Notes: generated from the letters alone by a model not told the origin. 64,000 nucleotides of DNA from Paraburkholderia phenoliruptrix (GCF_019511605.1 NZ_JAEUAV010000017.1:1-64000), one strand, 5' to 3'. Positions 9,801-17,850 are shown, numbered from the stretch's first letter. A program made the numbers and translations.

Positions 9801-10905
9801 AGATGTTGTGCTCGATCACCAGACGCGGCACGTCGCGCAGGTAGGCCTGCTGATCGGCATATGTCTTGCAGAGCGGCAGAAAGCCCGCTGCAGGCTCAGT
9901 GCTGGTGTCCAGACTACCCGAGCCGTGGATTTGCTCCCAATCCCAAGCCTCGCGGTAGATGGCTACGAACAGGTCGAAGGCATAGAGCCCGAAGTGCATC
10001 GAGCCGCAGGCCGGGTCGAGCAGCTTCAGGGTGCGCGGGTCGCGCAGGCGCAGCGCAGCAGGCGGCTGTTCGTCGGGCTTGACCAAGAGGTATTGGCAGC
10101 GTTCACGTAAGCTAGTCTGCCCGCCGGTCGCGTTGAACCACAGGCGGCCCAAGGTGTTGTCCACCAGAAACTCGACCACGTAGCGTGGGGTAAAGAACTG
10201 GTTGCGCACAGCCAGCTCTCGGCTGTTGCGCGGCGCCTGGCTGGCGTCGCGCATGGCCTTGCGTTCTTCCTTGCTGTTGAAGTACTGGTAGATCCAGCCG
10301 ATCGTTTCGTCCTGCGGCCAGAGCGGCTGTATCTCGTGGTGGTTGAGTGCGGCCAGCACTTGGAGCAAGGCCGCTTCGCGTGGGAACAGGCGTCCCTGCG
10401 GCGCAAAGCGGTCAAACAGCGCGGGTAGCTCATGCGCAAACTCATCGAACAGGCTGAACAGAAAGGCCTGATAGGCCTCACCGGTTTCGCCCAGCGCGCT
10501 GCCAGCCACCACCTTGTACAGTTCAAAGGCCTTGGACTGCTGGCCCTGGCTGACTGCGGGCAGCAGCACGCCGCGAGCCTCCATAGTCAAGAGCGCGGCA
10601 AGGCGGTTCAATACTGTGAATGCTTGCTCGCGTACGATGCGGTCGATGAGGGGCACACGGTGATCAGCGCTGTCGGCCAACCCTTCAGAGGCCAGGTAGT
10701 GCGCCAAGGTTTGTCGCAGAAGGTCGGCCGCTTCGCGCTCGGCAGCGGAGAGGTGCGTCAGCCTCTCAAGCGGTGTCACCTCGCCGGTACTGGGGTCCAA
10801 GCCATAGGTCTGCTGAACCTGGATGCGGAACTCGTCGGTCAGCAGGCCGCGGCATTCGGTGACCAGCTTCTGCAGCCGGGCCCGGGTCTTGTCATCAAAG
10901 GCCAT
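6898..10905 (-). CDS. pglX: BREX type 1 adenine-specific DNA methyltransferase PglX
   Basis: 1,335 residues. PglX methylates the BREX recognition site on host DNA, marking self, and is also needed for restriction. The N-terminal region is helical. NQFFTPRYVVEFLVDNTLG precedes motif I, DPACGSMHFG (from residue 297), and the catalytic NPPF of N6-adenine methyltransferases is at 537-540. The C-terminal 700 residues are expected to hold the target-recognition domain. This second part is markedly richer in A/T than the catalytic part or neighbouring genes, which suggests a swapped specificity region. The end, KKTRGRKKADT, is basic. Stop and start spacing (17 bases to pglZ, 4 from brxC) shows operon structure. 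The recognition site cannot be read from the sequence. Confidence 0.93.
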   Translation of the reverse strand: MAFDDKTRARLQKLVTECRGLLTDEFRIQVQQTYGLDPSTGEVTPLERLTHLSAAEREAADLLRQTLAHYLASEGLADSADHRVPLIDRIVREQAFTVLNRLAALLTMEARGVLLPAVSQGQQSKAFELYKVVAGSALGETGEAYQAFLFSLFDEFAHELPALFDRFAPQGRLFPREAALLQVLAALNHHEIQPLWPQDETIGWIYQYFNSKEERKAMRDASQAPRNSRELAVRNQFFTPRYVVEFLVDNTLGRLWFNATGGQTSLRERCQYLLVKPDEQPPAALRLRDPRTLKLLDPACGSMHFGLYAFDLFVAIYREAWDWEQIHGSGSLDTSTEPAAGFLPLCKTYADQQAYLRDVPRLVIEHNIYGVDIDPRAAQIASLALWLRAQRVWHDEGVKVKDRPQIGRGHVVAAIAPPAEWELRQQIAANLEPRDAELFEKTLHLLRGLPELGVLQQVERELPQLIRKVYLGTGADLFAQQEQESWQQAEARLHEALTDFARAAKSTYQGRLFAQDALQGLRLIDLCREVFDVVVMNPPFGALSLGTKEYLTEYYPDSRNDLLGIFVDRGLGLLRRGGRLGAITSRTCFFLTSFTEWREKVVLGHSGVDVIADLGQGVMDDAMVEAAAYVLERGAALPATKVIRAIADDDRYLALNGCVENHRKGLADTRLFKAERKTFDLLPDSPFVYWVDAETIKQFDSEERFEPSVGNVRQGLATGDDPRFVRAVWEVAPKDTQFCYYPTNEEAFCSFDDPVVQAYFRRRAEGTPRWAFHVKAGASQPWYSPITLKINWHDRGLELRNFTDGKGKLRSRPQNIGFYYRPGFSWTRRAVRFYPYVIPSNCIPSVSRYMAFPDPGREAEALGVCASRLASAFMRFYAEFWQRPNFLVENVKMLPWPPLTDESKEYFTNLITGEVEKRRQAYQNFEPFHEFVLPAKICDYSGSGTALAFDRHSLIGEKGERFVADAYGFTPKQAGAVERDLIEAIVHQHGAVIGNDEGESSDEDSDFVLDTSAYATEEAHNSYLLGCAFGRWDIRFATGERQPEPLADPFAPLPVCPPGMLQNEIGLPALEHELPVGYPLVIPWSGVLVEDEGHPGDIVEQVRNALRVIWRDRADAIEEGSSAQLGTKSLRDYFRRSSGFFADHLKRYTKSNRKAPIYWPLSTTSGTYTLWFYYPRVTSQTLYTAINDFVEPKLKQVGADVAALRNKGSVRTRDDEKQLETLQTFELELFELRDTLLKLAPTYKPNHDDGVQISAAPLWPLFHFKPWQKVLKDTWAKLQKGDYDWAHLAMAYWPDRVREKCKTDKSLAIAHGLEELYVEPEAAPKKTRGRKKADT

Positions 10906-10909
10906 GGGA

Positions 10910-13900
10910 TCAGTCTTCCAGCTTCAGGTCCAGTTCGAAGGCGTGGGCATAGCTCAGCTCAGCGCGCACACGCTGCAGCTCTTTGATCAGCGTATCCAGG
11001 TCGGCCAAGGTGGTGATGTGGCCACGGGCTTTGACCTTGCGCTGCACGGCAGGCTTGGGCTCATCTTTGCCCCCTGCACCGCCAGCCTTGATCTCGGTCT
11101 CGGCCTTCATGCGGGCTTGCACCCGCTCGCGGCCAAGCCGCTCTACGCGCGCTTTGGCGTCTTGCGCCTGGGTCTGGATGACGAAATCCTGGTTCACCAG
11201 GGTGCGCAGACCTTGGGCGTCTGGGCTGGCTTGCAGGGCCAGGCCGTCTAAGCTGGCCAGCAGCTCTTGCTGTTCTTGCTGGGTCAGCTCCACCCATTCG
11301 GGCACACGTTGCACATCGGCCGCCACCTGCTTCAGGCGCTCTGCCTGTGTGGCTTGCAGGGTCAAGGCCGAATCCCGCACACGCGCCCGCAGAGTCGTTA
11401 GGCTGCTGTTGAGATCAGCGGCGGCACGGTAGAAGTTTTCTAGGCCCAACTGGGCCTCCAGCTGGCTGAAGGGTTCAGCCAGGTCAGCCTTCAGCGCCGC
11501 GGGTTCACCGGTGTCGGGTAGGCCGTCCAGCAGGTTGCGCAGCGCGCGCAGGTCGCGAAGCGTGGTCTCAAGACCTTGCTCCAGCGATTGGCGCAGCTCG
11601 GCCGCCCACTTCAGGCTAGCATAGAGGGGCGACTCGGACTTGCCCAGGCGTTGGGGCGCGTCGGATGCATCCGTGAGCAGCACATCGGCGATCTCGCGGC
11701 CCAAGGTGTCCAGACGGTCTTCACCGGGCAGGCCCAAGCTCTTCAGCTTCTCAGCCAAAGGCGCATAGCGGTTCTGCAGACCGGGGAAGAGGCGCACGGT
11801 GGCTTTGCTGATGTCGTCTTCCAGTGGCACGACCAGCTCACCACTGAGCTCGGTGAGGCGGTCTGCGGCCAGCGCCAGCATCTCCATGGAAGGCTTGTCT
11901 TCGCGCAGTGACAGGCCCACGTTCTTGAAGCTGTTGTTGGTCTTCAGCGCATCCACGGCCTGCTGGCCGTTCACGGTGACCTCACGCCCGGCCACCTTCA
12001 GCTTTACCTCACCGGCCACCAGCAGCGCCGCGACCAGATAGCGTAGGGTGTCGGGTGACCAGCCGAAGGGGGCATCAGCGAATCGCTCGGACAGGCTCTT
12101 GCCATCGATCGGGCTGGTGCGCTCGATGGTGTCACGGATGCTGACCAGGGCCTTGTAATCCACCTTCACCGATGGTTTGCCGGCCTTCACCTGGACAAGG
12201 CTGAGCGGGTCGATCAGTGAGGTGATGGCGGCCAGATTGCCAGCGCGCAGAAAGCGTTCGGCCGTGTCAGTGGCCACGCGCACCGGGGCTTCTGCATAGC
12301 GCTCGAACACCTGCTCGGCTACACTGGCTAGGTGCTTGCGGGCGGCGTCCAAGAGCTCAGGCGCCAGCGATTCCACCGCAGAGACCTGGCCGCGGAAGAT
12401 GTACGAGCCTTGAACCAGGCTGCGGCGAATCAAGCGCTGGAGTTCGCCCTCTAGACGGCCGGCACGGTCCAACTGGCCGTTGCAGTAATCCTTGATCTCT
12501 TGGTCTGGGTCGTTGCGGTGCTTGTTGGCGATCTCGCGGCAACGGAAAATGTCGGCCGTAAGTTCTTCGATCTCGGGCGTGGTGCGGCCGATCAGGTAGA
12601 CTTGATACTTGCTGGAAGTTTGGCGCGATTCGTCTTGAAGCTGGGTGCGAGTGGCCTCGTACTCCTTTGGGTCACACATCTCCACCAACGTCTGGATGGT
12701 GTTGCGATCACCCGCAAGTGCTGTTGGCAGGCCGCCAGCACTCTGCGCCTTCAGGCCCGTTTGCACCGCCAGTGAGCCGTTAAGCTGCGTGCTGGGCAGC
12801 GGGGTATAGACCTCGGTAAGCGCAGCATTCGCTAAACGCTTGAGTTCCACGGCACGTAGAGGGATCTGGCTCCGCTCTTGCTCGACGCTGTTCAACTTCT
12901 CGCTGAAGAAGCGCAGCTGGCCGTCTTGCTCGCCGAAGGGTACAAAGCGGTCGGCAATCAGCTCCTCGATGGCGCGGTTCACGTCCTCGGCACGGCTGGC
13001 CAGGGAGACGCCGTCGTGCATCAGGCCGGCCACGTTCTGGCGCGTGACAGGCAGATTGCCGAGGATTTGCAGGATGGCCACGGTTTTGGCCACCTGGTGA
13101 TGCAGCGGCGAGCTGGAAAAGCGGTTGCGGCAGACCTCTTGCACCGGCTTGTACAGGTTGGGGAAGGCGCGCTGGATGTCCTTCTCTAGTGCGTCGAACA
13201 GGGTGGCGGTGGTGGCCAGCCAGCCCACAGCATGGTCGGCCACGGCGGTGCGGCCACCGTCGCGCTCAATCAGGATGTCCTGAATCACCTTGATCGCCGA
13301 ACGCAGGCCAATGCCGCCGGTGGAGCGTGCCAGCGCGCCCAGCAGATGCAGCAAGATGTCGAAGTGCGCAGGCAGGAAGGGGTACAAATCGACGAAGGTC
13401 TTGCGATCGAAATCGGCGCCAAAGGCGCGGGCGTCTTCCAGCTTGGTGTGGTGGCGCAAGGCTTGGCCGTGTTGGTCAAACAGCGCACCCAAGGCCTGCG
13501 CCCCCTCAGGAGACTTGCCCAGCAAGCGGGTGAAGCAGATCTCCTTGATGTCGTTTGCCTCCAGGTCGATCTGGATGGGGAAGCGGTCTTTCAGCTTGAA
13601 CAGTTGGGGGGAGTTTAGAGCGGCACGGGGATCATCTTCGGTCAACGTTTGCTGCGCCGTACCGATGATCCACACCTTGCCGCCACCGAGAGCCTTGAGG
13701 TTCTTCGACAGGCCGTCGAGGTTGAGGATCAGGTTCTGGCGCGAGCCCACGTACTGGCCCACCTCGTCGATGATGAAGATGATGTAGTCCTTGCCCGAGG
13801 CTTCGCGGGCAATGGCCAGCATCTCCTTGACCCGATCGTTCTCGAACACCACCACATCGCTAGTTTCAGTGGTGAAGGAGCTTTCGGTCTTGAACAGCGT

Positions 13901-14557
13901 GGGGTAGAGCTGGTGCGCGATGGTGGGCACCAGGCTGTCCACTACCAGTTCGTCGTCGCGGTACTGTGACCATGGCTCACCGCCGGTGGCTTCCTCAAAT
14001 AGCTTCAGGAACTCGTCGTAGCGGCTTTCGCGGCGCAGCTTGCGCTCCAACGCGGCCACCTTCAGGTTGCGCGAGTAGCCTGCCCACTGCAACACCTTGT
14101 AGAACAGTACCGTGGAGACTTCTTCCATCGTGGCGCCGGCCAGCTGTTCGCTCGCCAAGTCAAGCAGCAGCACGGCGGCCGGGAAGCGCTTGGCGACGGT
14201 GCTGAGCAGCTGGCGCGTGGCGGTTCGCTTCAGGCGGTCTTGCAGGTGCTGGCGGAACGGGACGCCGTCGATCTGGATATGGTCGTCAAACGCCAAGCCC
14301 AGATACTTGGTGAACGAGCTCTTGCCCGAGCCATAGAAGCCCGATACCCACACACCAACTTCGTTTTCACCGCCGGCATCCATGGCGGCCTGCATCTTAA
14401 GCAGCAGCTTGTTGAACTGCTCGTCAATGCTGTCGGTCACCACGTACTCGGACACCTCCTTCTTTAGGCGCTCTTCCTGCGAGACGCCATAGGCGATGAC
14501 CTTTTCGATGCTGCGGTAGATGTCCCGGGACGGGTCAAACAGTTGCTTGATGTTCAT
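10910..14557 (-). CDS. brxC: BREX type 1 P-loop ATPase BrxC
   Basis: 1,215 residues, the largest ATPase of the system. The start MNIKQLFDPSRDIYRSIEKV is the family N-terminus. Walker A GFYGSGKS lies at 73-80 and Walker B IIFIIDE ends near 265, followed by VGQYVG. The long C-terminal part is rich in charged helices. BrxC proteins are cytoplasmic and are thought to work with BrxB, PglX and PglZ in sensing or blocking phage DNA, but the mechanism is not settled. The gene starts 18 bases after brxB and is followed 4 bases later by pglX. The frame is intact with no missing nucleotide-binding motif. Length is normal for the family. Confidence 0.93.
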   Translation of the reverse strand: MNIKQLFDPSRDIYRSIEKVIAYGVSQEERLKKEVSEYVVTDSIDEQFNKLLLKMQAAMDAGGENEVGVWVSGFYGSGKSSFTKYLGLAFDDHIQIDGVPFRQHLQDRLKRTATRQLLSTVAKRFPAAVLLLDLASEQLAGATMEEVSTVLFYKVLQWAGYSRNLKVAALERKLRRESRYDEFLKLFEEATGGEPWSQYRDDELVVDSLVPTIAHQLYPTLFKTESSFTTETSDVVVFENDRVKEMLAIAREASGKDYIIFIIDEVGQYVGSRQNLILNLDGLSKNLKALGGGKVWIIGTAQQTLTEDDPRAALNSPQLFKLKDRFPIQIDLEANDIKEICFTRLLGKSPEGAQALGALFDQHGQALRHHTKLEDARAFGADFDRKTFVDLYPFLPAHFDILLHLLGALARSTGGIGLRSAIKVIQDILIERDGGRTAVADHAVGWLATTATLFDALEKDIQRAFPNLYKPVQEVCRNRFSSSPLHHQVAKTVAILQILGNLPVTRQNVAGLMHDGVSLASRAEDVNRAIEELIADRFVPFGEQDGQLRFFSEKLNSVEQERSQIPLRAVELKRLANAALTEVYTPLPSTQLNGSLAVQTGLKAQSAGGLPTALAGDRNTIQTLVEMCDPKEYEATRTQLQDESRQTSSKYQVYLIGRTTPEIEELTADIFRCREIANKHRNDPDQEIKDYCNGQLDRAGRLEGELQRLIRRSLVQGSYIFRGQVSAVESLAPELLDAARKHLASVAEQVFERYAEAPVRVATDTAERFLRAGNLAAITSLIDPLSLVQVKAGKPSVKVDYKALVSIRDTIERTSPIDGKSLSERFADAPFGWSPDTLRYLVAALLVAGEVKLKVAGREVTVNGQQAVDALKTNNSFKNVGLSLREDKPSMEMLALAADRLTELSGELVVPLEDDISKATVRLFPGLQNRYAPLAEKLKSLGLPGEDRLDTLGREIADVLLTDASDAPQRLGKSESPLYASLKWAAELRQSLEQGLETTLRDLRALRNLLDGLPDTGEPAALKADLAEPFSQLEAQLGLENFYRAAADLNSSLTTLRARVRDSALTLQATQAERLKQVAADVQRVPEWVELTQQEQQELLASLDGLALQASPDAQGLRTLVNQDFVIQTQAQDAKARVERLGRERVQARMKAETEIKAGGAGGKDEPKPAVQRKVKARGHITTLADLDTLIKELQRVRAELSYAHAFELDLKLED

Positions 14558-14575
14558 GACTTGCTTCTCTCGGGG

Positions 14576-15148
14576 TCAGCCGCCAACGTGGACTGAACGG
14601 TAGTTGCCGTCCTCGGGGTAGAACCCGAGAAACTTCAGGCGCGTTTTGCCGGTGCGAACGCCGGGGTAGAGGAACACTGTGGGTACATGAAACTTGCCTT
14701 GCAGTTGGCCCTCGATGACGCCAATGCGCATGTAGGGATGCAAGGCTTCGAGGTCGGTCACTAGCAGGATGCTGCGGGGCTTGCCTTCCAGCTCCTCCAA
14801 CTTGGCCTCCAGCCGCTTCTGTAGTGCACCTGTGGCGACCGCGTTGGCCAGCGACTTGTTGGTCTTGTCCCAAGCCTGCGGCGCCTTCTGATCGGCCACA
14901 ACCCAGACCTTGCGCATGGGTGCTTGCGCCAGGATCTCGCCAACCTCCTTGGCGATGGAGAACTGGTGGACATCCCAGCCTTCGTTCGTCAACCTACTGG
15001 CCCAAGCCGCGTGCCGCCGCTTTACGTCAAGGATTTGCTCCGGGTGAAAGACCAGGTAGAAGATCGGCTCGAAGCTGGCATGACCGAACTCGCGGCCATG
15101 CTTTACGCGTTCAATCAGCTCGTTGAAATCATGATCGAGTGAGGACAT
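14576..15148 (-). CDS. brxB: BREX protein BrxB (DUF1788)
   Basis: 190 residues, matching the DUF1788 family in length and pattern. It starts MSSLDHDFNELIERV, has the conserved FEPIFYLVFHPEQ block near residues 25-40, and a later block LLVTDLEALHPYMRIG that precedes a C-terminal FLGFYPEDGNYRSVHVGG. BrxB is an obligate BREX component of unknown biochemical activity, reported to associate with other BREX proteins. The start overlaps the end of brxA by 20 bases, showing translational coupling, and brxC follows 18 bases after its stop. Nothing about its length or composition stands out. Confidence 0.9.
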   Translation of the reverse strand: MSSLDHDFNELIERVKHGREFGHASFEPIFYLVFHPEQILDVKRRHAAWASRLTNEGWDVHQFSIAKEVGEILAQAPMRKVWVVADQKAPQAWDKTNKSLANAVATGALQKRLEAKLEELEGKPRSILLVTDLEALHPYMRIGVIEGQLQGKFHVPTVFLYPGVRTGKTRLKFLGFYPEDGNYRSVHVGG

Positions 15149-15914
15149 CGATCAGCTCCCCTTTGGTTTTGTAGTTCCAGCCGATGTGCACCACGTCTCC
15201 GGCGGCTTGCAGGATCAGATAGCCCTGCAGCGAAAGCCGCTTGAGGACATCTCGCACATCGTTGGGTTGAAGGCCAAGCAGCTGCCAGTCTTCGTGTCCG
15301 ACGATCTGGTTGTCGGCCAAGCCTTGGAACTTCAAATCATAAGCTAGGTAGGCGGCCACGCGGTCTTGAACCCGGAGTGCCTGTATCCGCCGCAACCCTC
15401 TGATGTTCTTAGACAGCAGCTCGTAGTCAGCGCAGCAGCTGAGCAGGTAGTTGCACATCCGGCGGATGGTGCTGTCAGACCAGGGCTTCTGGGTTCGGCC
15501 AGCGCGGATTCCACGGAGCACAAACTCTTTGGCGTCCTCTGAGGTTAGCCCATCACGGCCAGCGGCATACCGGGGCCAGTAGAGCTGGGTGACGAAGTCG
15601 CTCAGGACCAGATTGGCGCGTGCGGTATAGAGCAACAGCAACTGCAGAAGCTCGGCCCGGCAGACGTGCTCAGCAAGACGTTTCAACATCCATGCGGCGT
15701 CGGGCTCGCGAAGGTAGCGGGGTGCGAAACACTCGATCACCACGTTGCGAAGCCTGCGCGCCGTGACGCGCGGGAACAGCCCAGATTCAAGCGCACGAGC
15801 CAGGAGCCCCTGGGGCTCCATGCCTTGCTCATAGAGGGACAGAAGCAGCCGAGTCTCTTCAACGAGGCCCGCACCAGCTGCCAACTGACTTGTGTAGAAG
15901 GGTGGGCGAGCCAC
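15129..15914 (-). CDS. brxA: BREX protein BrxA (DUF1819)
   Basis: 261 residues. The family is recognised from the N-terminal YTSQLAAGAGLVEETRLLLSL and the following RRLRNVVIECFAPRYL region, typical of BrxA/DUF1819, usually about 200-260 aa. BrxA is a small, mostly helical protein with DNA-binding character in studied members. It starts with GTG at 15914, and that G is also the last base of the TAG stop of the upstream gene (TAGTG). GGGAGG lies four bases upstream, so this start is well supported. Its 3' end overlaps brxB. The C-terminal part (VLKRLSLQGYLILQAAGDVVHIGW) looks like a small winged-helix-like segment, which is my inference. Confidence 0.88.
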   Translation of the reverse strand: MARPPFYTSQLAAGAGLVEETRLLLSLYEQGMEPQGLLARALESGLFPRVTARRLRNVVIECFAPRYLREPDAAWMLKRLAEHVCRAELLQLLLLYTARANLVLSDFVTQLYWPRYAAGRDGLTSEDAKEFVLRGIRAGRTQKPWSDSTIRRMCNYLLSCCADYELLSKNIRGLRRIQALRVQDRVAAYLAYDLKFQGLADNQIVGHEDWQLLGLQPNDVRDVLKRLSLQGYLILQAAGDVVHIGWNYKTKGELIDVLTRS

Positions 15915-16411
15915 TATGCCTCCCGCACGAACGGGAAGGTCTTGATGCCCTTACGGAATCCATCGAGATACACACCTGCAATGGCTCCGAGCAGCGCCTC
16001 CGCATCATCGACGAATTCGCCCGCCATAACCTGCGCGCCTTCACTGGCGGCAACAGGAGCCGAGAGGACTTCAAGCCGGGCCAGTGCTGCGTCTGGCGCT
16101 GTCAGATGTTGGCGCAGTTGTTCAACGAACGTGATTTCGGCCAGCGCGGCCGCGACACCTTGCTCGAGAACCTCCGGAAGACGAAATAGGTGATGGGTTC
16201 GGCCGACGCCTATGGCTTCGTCATGCACTCGCGCTGCAGCCGTGGTGACCCCGTTGCATTGGGCTTGAAACGCGGTTCGGGCGAACACCGGTGCTAGGAA
16301 CGCCGATGCGCGCGACCCGAAGAATTGGCTGGCAAACCAGGCGGCGTGCTGCTCGGCCAAGTAGCCCACGAGGACGCGGATCTCTGCCGCGGATTCGAAA
16401 ACGTTGGTCAT
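15914..16411 (-). CDS. BrxE-like small BREX-associated protein
   Basis: 165 residues directly upstream of brxA, sharing one base with its start codon, so certainly part of the same operon. The pattern (RVLVGYLAEQHAAWF, then FLAPVFARTAF, an AARVHDEAIG segment and HHLFRLPEVLEQG) resembles the BrxE family, found at the head of some BREX operons, mainly those called type 6. The function of BrxE is unknown. I base the name on remembered family pattern and position, not on an alignment. A 16-bp palindrome lies 19-34 bases before its ATG. If the assignment is right, a BrxE-like gene at the head of a type 1 gene order is slightly unusual. Confidence 0.6.
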   Translation of the reverse strand: MTNVFESAAEIRVLVGYLAEQHAAWFASQFFGSRASAFLAPVFARTAFQAQCNGVTTAAARVHDEAIGVGRTHHLFRLPEVLEQGVAAALAEITFVEQLRQHLTAPDAALARLEVLSAPVAASEGAQVMAGEFVDDAEALLGAIAGVYLDGFRKGIKTFPFVREA

Positions 16412-16417
16412 GCTCTA

Positions 16418-16663
16418 TTAGTGTTCTTGACGGCATGCATGCCGTTGGCGATGCGCGACGCAGCGCGCATTGACTGCGCACCGTTCGCAAGCTCCAAGCA
16501 ACTCAGGCGCGCCCTCCCCTCCCGCCGGGTACCTTTGTTTCAGGTCACTACACCTTTGGGGCGAGGCAATTCGCTGGGCCGTTGCATTAGGCAATTCGAT
16601 GGTTCGACCGGTGCCCGAGGCCCAAGTGGGGCCGCCACCGTGGCCGGTGAAACGCTTACGCAT
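16418..16663 (-). CDS. Possible 81-aa protein between the HTH gene and brxE-like gene
   Basis: The frame starts with ATG at 16663, overlapping the stop of the HTH gene by 8 bases, and ends 6 bases before the brxE-like start, so it fits the operon spacing exactly. The product is Arg/Gly-rich with a C-terminal cysteine cluster (ACERCAVNARCVAHRQRHAC). I recognise no family and see no clear ribosome binding site beyond the overlap. In GC-rich DNA a chance frame of this size is common, so the spacing is the main argument for it. Confidence 0.3.
   Translation of the reverse strand: MRKRFTGHGGGPTWASGTGRTIELPNATAQRIASPQRCSDLKQRYPAGGEGAPELLGACERCAVNARCVAHRQRHACRQEH
16430..16445. promoter_or_regulatory. 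Perfect 16-bp palindrome before the brxE-like gene
   Basis: ACGGCATGCATGCCGT is self-complementary and lies 19-34 bases upstream of the ATG at 16411. Its core GCAT-GC-ATGC shares the GCAT-N2-ATGC pattern with the larger palindrome at 16970-16993, so it may be a second binding site for the HTH regulator. This is inference from pattern alone. Confidence 0.4.
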
Positions 16664-16961
16664 TGGCTTTATCCGCTGCCGAAGGCAGAGAGGCCTGCGG
16701 CACTTCCTCGTCTGGCACGTAAACGGCTACATCGCTGACGCCGCACCCGAAGAAGCGACAAAGGGCGTCGATGTTGTTCAACGTTGCGTTGTAGCCCCGC
16801 AAATTGACCATCCTGTAGAGGGCGGTCCGATGGAGGCCCGTGGCCTCGGCCACCTCTTTTAGTTCGACGCGCTGCCCACGCTTGAATGTCGCTTCGGCCA
16901 TCAATTCGGCTAGTCGCAGTCTGATCCCGGTATTCCAGTGAGTCTTTTGGCCTTTCTTCAT
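16656..16961 (-). CDS. Small Cro/CI-type HTH regulator at the head of the BREX operon
   Basis: 101 residues from the ATG at 16961 (MKKGQKTHWNTGIRLRLAEL). The frame extends to 16991, but the longer start lies inside the palindrome at 16970-16993, so the shorter start is preferred. The middle holds a helix-turn-helix: ELKEVAEATGLHRTALYRMV followed by NIDALCRFFGCGVSDV, typical of XRE-like repressors of the single-domain kind. It is the first gene of the BREX operon and probably an autorepressor. It is not the WYL-domain BrxR regulator described for other BREX loci. The short C-terminal tail (VPDEEVPQASLPSAADKANA) is probably disordered. Confidence 0.8.
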   Translation of the reverse strand: MKKGQKTHWNTGIRLRLAELMAEATFKRGQRVELKEVAEATGLHRTALYRMVNLRGYNATLNNIDALCRFFGCGVSDVAVYVPDEEVPQASLPSAADKANA

Positions 16962-16969
16962 TCTACCGA

Positions 16970-16993
16970 AAATGTTGCATATATGCGACATTT
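16970..16993. promoter_or_regulatory. 24-bp inverted repeat, probable operator of the BREX operon
   Basis: AAATGTTGCATA / TATGCGACATTT is an inverted repeat with a single mismatched pair, centred between 16981 and 16982 and ending 9 bases before the ATG of the HTH gene. Its position over the expected promoter or leader of the operon suggests binding by a dimeric repressor, most simply the HTH protein itself. Confidence 0.6.
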
Positions 16994-17134
16994 CGTGCCA
17001 TTATTCAACCTTCGCACCGCGATTCTTGGCGGGCAAGTGAGCAGGGCGCACGCCGCGCACAACGCGCGCCAGGCGAAATATAGCGCCGCACTTCGTTCTG
17101 CTCCTGATTGCCAAGCTTAACGCTTCCGCTTGAT

Positions 17135-17683
17135 TCATCGATTAGCGGACACGAAGATAGAAATCCACCTTCTTCCGAACCCCATTTGTCGCCTGTTCGC
17201 GAATCGACCGTTTATTGGACGCGGGCAGGCACCCAGCCCCCCCCCATTCTCATCGGTCGCGGTCTGACTACTGCCGCCACCTTTCGCGGCTAAGCGGTAT
17301 CGCCGTCGGCTCCGCTCTGAATAAGAGAATGCGTGCGTGGCTAGGTCTGCAGCGCGGCTCTTCATAGAGCTGCTGGATGACCTTGGCCGGACTGCGCTTT
17401 CCGTATCTTTCAAGTTCCTCACCTGTTTCTCCAGTGCCTCGATCTTGGCAAGATACGGCCATAGTTCATCCATAATACGGTCCTCACGTTCCTTTAATTG
17501 CTTGACTAGGAACGCGTATTCCCGCTCGTACCGCTGTCTAGCGACCCGTGTATCGGACCATGCACGTTCAAGGGGCCCGCTTTCTCTTCTCAGCTTGCGC
17601 AACTCGCGTATAGCGGCCTTTAGATGTGCCTCGTCTGCCAATTCGGTGGCCAGTTCGGAATTCATCATGGGCCTTTTGCTCAT
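17135..17683 (-). CDS. Hypothetical coiled-coil protein
   Basis: 182 residues, not recognised. The first 90 (MMNSELATELADEAHLKAAI to about LEKQVRNLKD) have regular charged and hydrophobic spacing typical of an alpha-helical coiled coil. The remainder is Ser/Arg/Gly-rich and looks like low-complexity or out-of-frame sequence. A frame from 17462 to 17268 continues with ordinary-looking sequence (GEELERYGKRSPAKVIQQLY), so a frameshift near 17,390-17,430 is possible. The gene lies upstream of the BREX regulator in the same orientation and ends about 140 bases before the operator. It could be an island cargo gene; no function is assigned. Confidence 0.4.
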   Translation of the reverse strand: MSKRPMMNSELATELADEAHLKAAIRELRKLRRESGPLERAWSDTRVARQRYEREYAFLVKQLKEREDRIMDELWPYLAKIEALEKQVRNLKDTESAVRPRSSSSSMKSRAADLATHAFSYSERSRRRYRLAAKGGGSSQTATDENGGGLGACPRPINGRFANRRQMGFGRRWISIFVSANR

Positions 17684-17822
17684 GGCTCGATTGATTGGTG
17701 GACTCGTTCACGGCTCAAGAGCGTCTTCAATCCATCTTCAGCGCGCGCGAAAACGCCAACGGAAGTTTAGGTCAGGATACGTGACGTACGCACGGCGCGT
17801 TCTGCCGTCCATGAGGGGGAGA

Positions 17823-17850
17823 TGTTGATTTGCACGGAATCCTGACCCAC
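17823..17850 (+). repeat. IS21 terminal inverted repeat (left)
   Basis: Exact reverse complement of 20264-20291 over 28 bases; starts TG as usual for this family. Confidence 0.9.
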
